Assembly (NCBI GenBank): GCA_041082245.1
Contig: JBDOIE010000142.1
Span: forward strand, 1 to 5,178
DNA from: DAOTVY01 sp041082245
GTDB lineage: Bacteria > Chloroflexota > Chloroflexia > DTKN01
DNA: 5,178 nt
Direction: 5' to 3'
Positions within the stretch are counted from its first letter, which is position 1. The number at the start of each line of letters is the position of its first letter. Of this stretch, positions 1 to 5,178 are shown one piece after another. The notes under the pieces were generated by a model. That model ran no database searches, was not told the DNA's origin, and saw nothing but the letters and a program-made list of their open reading frames with translations. The position numbers and the translations under genes are program-made.

Positions 1-867
1 GAGATCGCGCGGGCGCTGGCGCGCTGGGTCGGCCGGCCGCAGCCGTCCAACCTGCCCTTCGCCTTTCTCGGCCTGTTCCTCTTTGCCGCAGTGAGCGGCC
101 TGGTAGGCGCCTTCATTCTGAGGAAACAGCCGGAACGCCCCAAGGAACCTGCCGCCGGACACCTGCTCTCCGCCCTGGCGGCGCCTTTGCGCGACCGTAA
201 CTTCCAGCGCCTCCTCGCCTATGGGATCTGGTGGATGCTTGCGGTCGGTATCGGCGGCCCGTTCTGGACACCTTTCATGCTGAAAAAGCTCGGGATGTCG
301 CTCATCGAGGTACAGTTGTATGGCACCTTGAGCACCCTGGCCTCGGTGGTAGCCCTGCGCCCTTGGGGCGGTCTGATCGACCGCTACGGAAACCGTACCG
401 CGATGCGCCTGGCGCTCGTCCTTGGTGGCCTCAACCCGTTCCTGTGGGTGTTCCTGACACGGGAGAACCATGGCTGGGTATACCTGGAAGCAGTTTCCTC
501 GGGCATTATGTGGTCGGGAGCAGGGATCGTGGGCACGAATTTCGTCCTGGCCGTGGCCCCGAAAGGGAAAGAGCAGACCTACTCGGGCGTGTACGGAGCA
601 TTGACCGGGCTGGCGATCATGGTCACCCTGTTCCTATCCGGGGCGCTCCTGCCGCCCCCAATGGAAATCCTGGGGCGGCATCTGGAGCCCGAGCAGGTGC
701 TCTTCGGGCTGGGCGCGCTCGCGCGGTGGACGACCGAGCTTCCGCTCAGCTGGGTTCACGAGGCGAATGCACGCCCGGTACAGCAACTCTTCCACGACGC
801 CGGGAAGCGCCTTGCGCGTGCGCTGCGGAACCGCTTCCGCGCCGGGGACAGGCTTCCCATCCGGTAA
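1..867 (+). CDS. MFS transporter, C-terminal part (5' end outside window)
   Basis: This is the C-terminal 288 residues of an integral membrane transporter. The frame is open from the first base, so the real start lies upstream; the GTG at 91 is an internal codon. Hydrophobic segments lie at about visible residues 17-41, 71-92, 107-124, 134-151, 160-185 and 195-217, which fits the second half of a 12-helix protein. A charged stretch at about 41-70 would be the central cytoplasmic loop. The motif GGLIDRYGNR (residues 123-132) matches the loop signature between helices 2-3 and 8-9 of the major facilitator superfamily. After the last clear helix comes a basic hydrophilic tail of about 65 residues, possibly cytoplasmic. 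The substrate cannot be told from this half. The gene is followed by a 121-base gap containing a likely promoter, so it probably belongs to an earlier transcription unit. The MFS call is firm; the specificity is unknown. Confidence 0.8.
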   Translation, partial: EIARALARWVGRPQPSNLPFAFLGLFLFAAVSGLVGAFILRKQPERPKEPAAGHLLSALAAPLRDRNFQRLLAYGIWWMLAVGIGGPFWTPFMLKKLGMSLIEVQLYGTLSTLASVVALRPWGGLIDRYGNRTAMRLALVLGGLNPFLWVFLTRENHGWVYLEAVSSGIMWSGAGIVGTNFVLAVAPKGKEQTYSGVYGALTGLAIMVTLFLSGALLPPPMEILGRHLEPEQVLFGLGALARWTTELPLSWVHEANARPVQQLFHDAGKRLARALRNRFRAGDRLPIR

Positions 868-906
868 GACCAGGCGGGAACGCAAACGACCGTAGCATCC
901 AGTTGG

Positions 907-920
907 CACGCGTCCGCGTG
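907..920. promoter_or_regulatory. 14-bp palindrome upstream of the TATAAT box, possible operator
   Basis: CACGCG and CGCGTG form perfect 6-bp inverted arms around a TC centre. The palindrome ends 20 bases before the TATAAT box, so it partly overlaps the place where a -35 element would sit. That position suits a transcription-factor site. As RNA it would give only a short stem with a four-base loop and no T-tract after it, so an intrinsic terminator is unlikely. The regulatory role is inferred from position and symmetry alone. Confidence 0.35.
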
Positions 921-940
921 TGTCCCGGGCCTTCTGGGTG

Positions 941-946
941 TATAAT
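941..946 (+). promoter_or_regulatory. Probable sigma-70-type -10 box (TATAAT)
   Basis: A perfect TATAAT hexamer stands in otherwise GC-rich intergenic DNA, 42 bases before the hydrolase ATG. It would place transcription start near 953 and give a leader of roughly 35 bases. No good -35 hexamer lies 16-18 bases upstream (the bases there read GTGTGT). TTGGCA at 903-908 resembles a -35 box but is 32 bases away, which is too far. The promoter may therefore need an activator or be weak. It would drive the hydrolase-glpK-dehydrogenase run. Confidence 0.5.
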
Positions 947-976
947 GAAAGCTGCGGCCCAAGAGGGGACACCCGG

Positions 977-984
977 TAAGGAGG
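977..984 (+). promoter_or_regulatory. Strong ribosome binding site for the hydrolase gene
   Basis: TAAGGAGG is a near-perfect complement to the 16S rRNA 3' end, four bases before the ATG at 989. It fixes that codon as the start. Confidence 0.8.
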
Positions 985-988
985 CTCT

Positions 989-1837
989 ATGGATGCGATC
1001 CGCTGGAGCTGGCAAGCAGATGACGGCGTACGGATGTTCGCGCAGGGCTGGCTTCCCGAGGGAGTGGCGCGGGCGCTCGTGGTACTCGTGCACGGGTTGG
1101 GGGAACACAGCGGGCGCTATGAGCACGTCGGGGCGAGGCTCGCGCGGAGCGGGTTTGCGCTGCTCGGGTTTGACCTGCGTGGGCATGGTCGATCGGAGGG
1201 ACCTCGTGGCCACACCCCTTCCTATGACGCACTGCTGGACGACATCGCCGCTTTCTTCCGCCAGGTGGAGGCGCGCTTTGGCGTAGCACCGCACTTCCTC
1301 TACGGGCACAGCCTGGGCGGGAACCTGGTGCTGAACTATGCGTTGCGGCGCAGACCGGACCTGTACGGTGTGGTCGCCACCGGGCCGGCACTGCGCCTGG
1401 CGTTCGAACCGCCCGCCGGGAAGGTCGCGCTGGCGCGTGCGATGAACGCGCTCTTCCCTGCTTTTACACAAGCAAGCGGTCTGGAAGTTGAAGCCCTTTC
1501 CCACGACCCCGCCGTGGTGGAAGCTTATCGCACCGACCCCCTCGTGCACGACCGCATCTCTGCGCGCCTTTTCCTCGGGTTCTTCGAGGCCGGCCGGTGG
1601 GCGCTGGAGCACGCCCACGAGTTCCCCGTCCCGCTCCTCCTCATGCACGGCGGGGCGGACCGCATCTGCTCCCCGGAAGGAAGCCGCGCGTTCGCTGCGC
1701 GCGTCCCGGGCGATTGCCTGCTCAAGGTCTGGGACGGCCTCTACCACGAGGTCCACAACGAGCCCGAGAAGGACGAGGTGCTCGCGATGCTCGTGAGCTG
1801 GCTGGAACGTCACACCCCGCAACGGGGAACGACGTAG
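989..1837 (+). CDS. Alpha/beta hydrolase, monoacylglycerol lipase-like
   Basis: This 282-residue serine hydrolase of the Hydrolase_4 / monoacylglycerol lipase (lysophospholipase-like) type probably hydrolyses monoacylglycerols or similar esters to fatty acid and glycerol. HGLGEHSGRY (residues 35-44) is the oxyanion-hole motif typical of the family. FDLRGHGRSEGPRGH (61-75) follows. The nucleophile is Ser108 in GHSLGG, the acid Asp224 in GGADRIC and the base His253 in YHEVHNE, so the triad is complete. Residues at about 135-205 form the variable cap that decides substrate. No signal peptide or membrane segment is seen, so it should be cytoplasmic. The length is normal for bacterial members. The ATG is supported by a strong ribosome binding site. 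It is the first gene after the probable promoter, and the glycerol kinase starts 20 bases after its stop, which supports a glycerol-ester substrate. Another carboxylesterase activity remains possible. Confidence 0.85.
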   Translation: MDAIRWSWQADDGVRMFAQGWLPEGVARALVVLVHGLGEHSGRYEHVGARLARSGFALLGFDLRGHGRSEGPRGHTPSYDALLDDIAAFFRQVEARFGVAPHFLYGHSLGGNLVLNYALRRRPDLYGVVATGPALRLAFEPPAGKVALARAMNALFPAFTQASGLEVEALSHDPAVVEAYRTDPLVHDRISARLFLGFFEAGRWALEHAHEFPVPLLLMHGGADRICSPEGSRAFAARVPGDCLLKVWDGLYHEVHNEPEKDEVLAMLVSWLERHTPQRGTT

Positions 1838-1857
1838 CAGGAAGGCAGGAAACCGTG

Positions 1858-3372
1858 ATGCCCCGTTATGTCGCCGCCATCGACCAGGGAACCACGGGCA
1901 CCCGCTGCATGCTCGTGGACCGACAGGGACAGGTCGTCTCCTCCGCCTACGCGGAGCACCGGCAGATCTACCCCCGTGCGGGGTGGGTGGAGCACGATCC
2001 GCTCGAGATCTGGGAAAAAACGCGGTACGTCATACGTAATGCAATTCAGTCGGCAGGGGTGCGGCCAGGCGAGATCGCGGCCGTCGGCGTGACGAACCAG
2101 CGCGAGACCACCGTAGTCTGGAACCGGGAGACCGGGCAGCCGTACGCGAACGCGATCGTCTGGCAGGACACCCGCACCAAGGAACTGTGCGAGCAGCTGG
2201 CCTCAGCAGGGGGTCAGGACCGCTTCCGGAGCCGGGTGGGACTTCCGATTTCGACCTATTTTTCCGGCCCCAAGCTGCGCTGGCTCCTCGAAGCAGTGCC
2301 CGGGCTGCGCCGCGCGGCGGAAGCCGGCGAGGCGCTCTTTGGCACCATAGACTCCTGGCTGATCTGGTGGCTGACGGGCGGCCCGGACGGTGGGGCACAC
2401 GTTACCGACGTGACGAACGCGAGCCGCACGATGCTCCTCCGGCTGGACACATTGACCTGGGACGAGGAGATCCTTTCCACGCTCGAAATCCCGGCCACGA
2501 TGCTGCCACAGGTGCGGCCGAGCAGCGATCCCCAGGGCTACGGCTTCACACATGCGGATGGTCCCTTCGGGGAGGCCATACCGGTCACAGGCGATCTGGG
2601 CGACCAGCAGGCAGCGCTGGTGGGGCAGGCCTGTCTCGCTCCAGGCGAGGCCAAGAACACCTACGGCACCGGGTGTTTCCTGCTCTTGAACACGGGGGAC
2701 CGGGCCGTTCCGAGCCGAAGCGGGCTTTTGACCACCGTCGCTTACCGTTTTGGGGATCGGCCACCGGTCTACGCCCTGGAGGGGTCGGTCGCCATCGCGG
2801 GGGCCCTCGTGCAATGGCTGCGGGATAACCTGGGGTTCTTTCAGGATTCCTCCGAGATCGAAACGCTCGCGAAACGGGTACCCGATAACGGCGGGGTCTA
2901 CATCGTTCCGGCCTTCTCGGGGCTGTTTGCTCCCTACTGGCGCAGCGACGCGCGCGGCGCGATCGTGGGGCTCACGCGCTATATCGCGAAAGAGCACCTG
3001 TGCCGCGCCGCCCTGGAGGCGACCGCTTACCAGACGCGGGATCTCCTCGAGGCGATGGAGCGCGATTCCGGGGTACGGCTGTCGGCGCTCAAGGCGGACG
3101 GCGGCATGGTGAAGAACGAACTGCTGATGCAGTTCCAGGCGGACATCCTTGGGGTTCCAGTGGTGCGCCCGCGCGTGGCGGAGACCACGGCGCTGGGGGT
3201 CGCCTACGCGGCGGGACTGGCCGTCGGGTTCTGGGAAGACGAGCAGGAGCTCCGGGAAAACTGGACAGCCGAACGCTGCTGGGAACCCCGGATGGAGCCC
3301 GGGGAACGGGAGCGGCTCTACCGGGGTTGGAAACGGGCGGTCGAGCGGACGTTTGGCTGGATCGAGGGATAG
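1858..3372 (+). CDS. glpK: Glycerol kinase
   Basis: GlpK transfers phosphate from ATP to glycerol, giving sn-glycerol 3-phosphate in the cytoplasm and trapping glycerol for glycolysis or lipid synthesis. This is a full-length FGGY-family kinase of 504 residues. DQGTTGTR (9-16) is the N-terminal phosphate-binding motif, NQRET (80-84) and YFSGPKLRW (134-142) carry glycerol-binding residues, and GDQQAAL (248-254) contains the probable catalytic base Asp249. YGTGCFLLLNTG (269-280) and ADGGMVKNELLMQFQADILG (413-432) belong to the ATP-binding domain. The start is the ATG at 1858; a GTG one codon earlier is an alternative. The ribosome binding site (AGGAAGG, 1839-1845, or CAGGA nearer the start) is moderate. 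The segment corresponding to the fructose-1,6-bisphosphate loop of the E. coli enzyme reads HADGPFGEA (232-240) rather than GGKGG, so that feedback may be absent. It lies between the lipase-like gene and the dehydrogenase, probably in one operon; glpF and glpD are not in the window. Confidence 0.96.
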   Translation: MPRYVAAIDQGTTGTRCMLVDRQGQVVSSAYAEHRQIYPRAGWVEHDPLEIWEKTRYVIRNAIQSAGVRPGEIAAVGVTNQRETTVVWNRETGQPYANAIVWQDTRTKELCEQLASAGGQDRFRSRVGLPISTYFSGPKLRWLLEAVPGLRRAAEAGEALFGTIDSWLIWWLTGGPDGGAHVTDVTNASRTMLLRLDTLTWDEEILSTLEIPATMLPQVRPSSDPQGYGFTHADGPFGEAIPVTGDLGDQQAALVGQACLAPGEAKNTYGTGCFLLLNTGDRAVPSRSGLLTTVAYRFGDRPPVYALEGSVAIAGALVQWLRDNLGFFQDSSEIETLAKRVPDNGGVYIVPAFSGLFAPYWRSDARGAIVGLTRYIAKEHLCRAALEATAYQTRDLLEAMERDSGVRLSALKADGGMVKNELLMQFQADILGVPVVRPRVAETTALGVAYAAGLAVGFWEDEQELRENWTAERCWEPRMEPGERERLYRGWKRAVERTFGWIEG

Positions 3373-3382
3373 ACCGATCACA

Positions 3383-3390
3383 GGCGGAGG
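3383..3390 (+). promoter_or_regulatory. Ribosome binding site supporting the GTG start at 3397
   Basis: GGCGGAGG lies six bases before GTG in the 24-base gap after the glpK stop. It supports GTG at 3397 as the dehydrogenase start over the internal ATGs at 3439 and 3442, which would remove the conserved N-terminal helix. Confidence 0.65.
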
Positions 3391-3396
3391 GCATCG

Positions 3397-4497
3397 GTGG
3401 AAACTTCGTACCTGCCGGTTTCTGTCGCGGAATCCTTCATGATGGCCGTTTTCCGGGGCCTGGGCGTCCCTGAAGAGGATGCGCGCATCTGTACCGGGGT
3501 GTTGCTGGCCTCGGACCTGCGGGGCATCGAATCGCACGGCATTGCCCGCCTCAAATACTACTACGACCGCATCCGGGCCGGCCACCAGCGGCCGCGAACG
3601 GAGCTCGAGGTCGTCCGGGACCACGAGGCGACAGCGTTGCTCGACGGACACCACGGTATGGGGCATGTGATCGCCTACCGGGCGATGCGGATGGCCATCG
3701 AGAAGGCGCGGCGGTACGGGGTAGGGGTCGTCGCTGTACGCAACAGCACCCACTTCGGGATCGCGGGGTACTATGCGCTGATGGCCGTGGAGGAGGGGAT
3801 GATGGGGCTCGTGATGACGAATGCCCGGCCGGCGATCGCCCCTACTTTCGGTTCCGAACCCATGCTCGGGACGAACCCCATCGCCTTCGCCGCCCCCACG
3901 GACCTGCCGTACCCCTTTTGCTTTGATGCCGCCACGTCGATCACACAGCGGGGCAAGGTCGAGGTCGCGGCGCGGGCGGAAAAGCCGGTGCCCGAAGGGT
4001 GGGTGATCGATGCCGAAGGCCAGCCCGTTACCGACCCCGAGCGCATCCTGCGCGAACTGGACACCGGAGAGGTCGCGCTGCTCCCGCTGGGCGGCGCCGG
4101 GGAAGAGATGGCGGGCTACAAGGGGTATGGCCTCGCCGTCATGGTCGAGATCCTCTGCGCCGCGCTCTGCGGGGGGCAGTACCTGAAGGGCCTCCTCGGG
4201 CGGAACGAAGACGGCTCCCCACGGCCCTATATGCTGGGCCACTTTTTCCAGGCGATCGACATCGAACACTTCCTGCCGCTCGACGAGGCGCGCAAGATCG
4301 TGGGCAGGATCGTGCGGCAACTGCAGTGCTCGCGCAGGGTCCCGGGCGCAGAACGGATCTACGTCGCCGGGGAAAAAGAATTCGAAGCAGAGCAGCGCGT
4401 GCGTGCGCAGGGGATCCCGGTAAACGAGAACCTGCGCCGTGAGCTCCGCACCATGCGCGAAGAGCTCGGGATCCCCGGCTTCGAGCACTATTTCTGA
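3397..4497 (+). CDS. Malate/L-lactate dehydrogenase family (Ldh_2) oxidoreductase
   Basis: This 366-residue cytoplasmic enzyme belongs to the Ldh_2 family (malate, L-lactate, sulfolactate, ureidoglycolate and 2,3-diketogulonate reductases). These use NAD(P) to interconvert 2-hydroxy and 2-oxo acids and are unrelated to the classical Rossmann-fold dehydrogenases. Visible family signatures are SDLRGIESHGIARL (39-52), with His48 near the substrate, and NSTHFGIAGYY (116-126), with His119 the likely proton donor/acceptor. TNARPAIAP (141-149), GTNPIAFAAP (158-167) and FDAATSITQRGKVEVAAR (176-193) follow, with GYKGYGLAVMVEIL (240-253) near the cofactor and dimer region. Length and motif order are normal and there is no frameshift. 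The start is GTG. Transcription is probably from the same promoter as glpK. The substrate cannot be decided from sequence alone, so malate versus lactate versus another 2-hydroxyacid stays open. Confidence 0.92.
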   Translation: METSYLPVSVAESFMMAVFRGLGVPEEDARICTGVLLASDLRGIESHGIARLKYYYDRIRAGHQRPRTELEVVRDHEATALLDGHHGMGHVIAYRAMRMAIEKARRYGVGVVAVRNSTHFGIAGYYALMAVEEGMMGLVMTNARPAIAPTFGSEPMLGTNPIAFAAPTDLPYPFCFDAATSITQRGKVEVAARAEKPVPEGWVIDAEGQPVTDPERILRELDTGEVALLPLGGAGEEMAGYKGYGLAVMVEILCAALCGGQYLKGLLGRNEDGSPRPYMLGHFFQAIDIEHFLPLDEARKIVGRIVRQLQCSRRVPGAERIYVAGEKEFEAEQRVRAQGIPVNENLRRELRTMREELGIPGFEHYF

Positions 4498-4544
4498 AAA
4501 GGAGGTGCCAGGGGTCGCTGTCGCTTCCGGGTTTCTTTGAGGAG

Positions 4545-4552
4545 AGAGGAGG
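4545..4552 (+). promoter_or_regulatory. Ribosome binding site supporting the GTG start at 4559
   Basis: AGAGGAGG lies six bases before GTG at 4559. The resulting protein begins with a clean signal peptide, which independently supports this start. Confidence 0.75.
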
Positions 4553-4558
4553 AACACA

Positions 4559-5178
4559 GTGAAAAACCAGACGATCAAAAGGAGCGTGGTGGGTGCGGCC
4601 GTACTGCTCGTGCTTCTCCTGGGCTGGGGGCCGCTCCTGGCGCTCGCCGGGCCGGCACGGCAGGGGCCCACGGTGCGCGATGGATGGCTGGACTTTGGCA
4701 CCGGGCGGGCCGGCCTTCCGACGCTCGTTGTGCTGGCCGCAGACGCCTCGCGAATCGATCTCCAGGCGGAACTGCCGGGGTGCGAGGTCGAAACGCTAGA
4801 GCGGGACGGCGAGCCGTTCACACGGCTCTACGGGGAGGGTTACGGCCACGGCACGCAGGTGGGCTTGCCGGACCTCCCCGTGCTGCGGCGGGAGGTCGAG
4901 ATCCCCTTTGGGGCCGAAGTGACGCTGGAACTCGTGCGCGCGGACTATTCCGACGTTTCGCTTTCGGCGCTCGGGCTGTACCCGATCTACCCGCTGCAGG
5001 CGCCCCAACCGAAGGTGGAGAACGAGAGGCTATTCCAGATCGACCGCGGGTTCTACGCCCGTGGGTCGCTCTTCCCTGCCTCTCCACTTGCCCTGGGGGA
5101 GCCGTATATCGTGCGGGGCCACCGGGTGCTGCCCGTGGAGGTGTGGCCCGTGGCGTACGACCCGTCCACGGGGACGTT
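4559..5178 (+). CDS. Secreted protein with gingipain-type (peptidase C25) propeptide, N-terminal part
   Basis: The first 206 residues are present and the frame is still open at the window end. The start is GTG. Residues 1-30 form a classic signal peptide: basic N-terminus (MKNQTIKR), hydrophobic core (about 9-28) and a likely cleavage after ALA at 28-30, so the protein is exported. Residues from about 95 to 206 resemble the propeptide of C25 cysteine peptidases (gingipain family): GLPDLPVLRREVEIPFGAEV (102-121), the YP and PQPK elements (141-152), FYARGSLFP (165-173), then GEPYIVRGHRVLPVEVWPVA (180-199) and YDPSTG (200-205). In that family the propeptide keeps the enzyme inactive until secretion, and a caspase-like Cys/His catalytic domain follows. 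That domain is not in the window, so protease activity is inferred. Residues 38-80 may be a short beta-rich lead-in; I recognise nothing there. It lies 61 bases after the dehydrogenase with its own strong ribosome binding site and no visible terminator between them. A propeptide-like domain in some other surface protein is the main alternative. Confidence 0.8.
   Translation, partial: MKNQTIKRSVVGAAVLLVLLLGWGPLLALAGPARQGPTVRDGWLDFGTGRAGLPTLVVLAADASRIDLQAELPGCEVETLERDGEPFTRLYGEGYGHGTQVGLPDLPVLRREVEIPFGAEVTLELVRADYSDVSLSALGLYPIYPLQAPQPKVENERLFQIDRGFYARGSLFPASPLALGEPYIVRGHRVLPVEVWPVAYDPSTGT

Noticed and set aside
903..908. TTGGCA as the -35 box for TATAAT at 941
   Set aside because: The spacer would be 32 bases, far from the 16-18 bases needed.
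924..938. Possible hairpin (CCCGGG with TCTGGG) as a terminator for the transporter gene
   Set aside because: The stem needs two G-U pairs and a three-base loop and has no following T-tract, so an intrinsic terminator is not supported.
231..1286. A 351-codon + strand frame spanning the transporter end, the intergenic gap and the hydrolase start
   Set aside because: It is out of frame with two recognisable proteins, crosses the likely promoter, and encodes low-complexity Arg/Gly/Pro-rich sequence.
746..1822. A 358-codon open frame on the - strand opposite the hydrolase
   Set aside because: It runs antisense to a hydrolase with an intact catalytic triad and strong ribosome binding site; its composition is typical of a GC-rich shadow frame and it crosses the probable promoter region.
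1597..1857. N-terminal extension of the glycerol kinase frame upstream of the ATG at 1858
   Set aside because: The extension overlaps the hydrolase in another frame and has no family similarity. GlpK proteins begin just before the DQGTTGTR motif, which fits the ATG at 1858.
2203..4821. An 872-codon open frame on the - strand across glpK and the dehydrogenase
   Set aside because: Both + strand genes show complete, family-specific motifs over this interval. The - strand translation is rich in Arg, Pro, Gly and His with no recognisable domain, as expected of an antisense frame opened by GC-rich codon use.

Overview
The window is a GC-rich stretch of bacterial DNA with a compact, one-direction layout. 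All five protein genes lie on the + strand. Strong Shine-Dalgarno sequences, two GTG starts and a TATAAT box mark it as bacterial. The lineage cannot be fixed from the sequence. A GC-rich, possibly thermophilic or environmental bacterium such as a Chloroflexota-like lineage would fit, but this is only a guess.

Layout: (1) positions 1-867 hold the C-terminal half of a major facilitator superfamily (MFS) transporter whose start lies outside the window. (2) Positions 868-988 are the only sizeable intergenic gap; it contains a TATAAT box and a 14-bp palindrome just upstream, so a new transcription unit probably starts here. (3) Positions 989-1837 encode a monoacylglycerol-lipase-like alpha/beta hydrolase with a complete catalytic triad. 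(4) Positions 1858-3372 encode glycerol kinase (GlpK). (5) Positions 3397-4497 encode an NAD(P)-dependent 2-hydroxyacid dehydrogenase of the malate/L-lactate (Ldh_2) family. (6) From 4559 to the window end runs the start of a secreted protein with a signal peptide and a gingipain-type (peptidase C25) propeptide. Its peptidase domain would lie beyond the window.

The gaps after the hydrolase, glpK and the dehydrogenase are 20, 24 and 61 bases, and no terminator is visible, so genes 3-6 may be co-transcribed. The clearest shared logic is between the hydrolase and GlpK. The first could release glycerol from monoacylglycerols, and the second would trap it as sn-glycerol 3-phosphate. The dehydrogenase may feed carbon or redox metabolism, but its substrate is unknown. 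The secreted C25-type protein suggests a scavenging lifestyle, or may simply be an adjacent gene. No CRISPR array, tRNA, rRNA, insertion sequence or clearly new defence-type system is visible.
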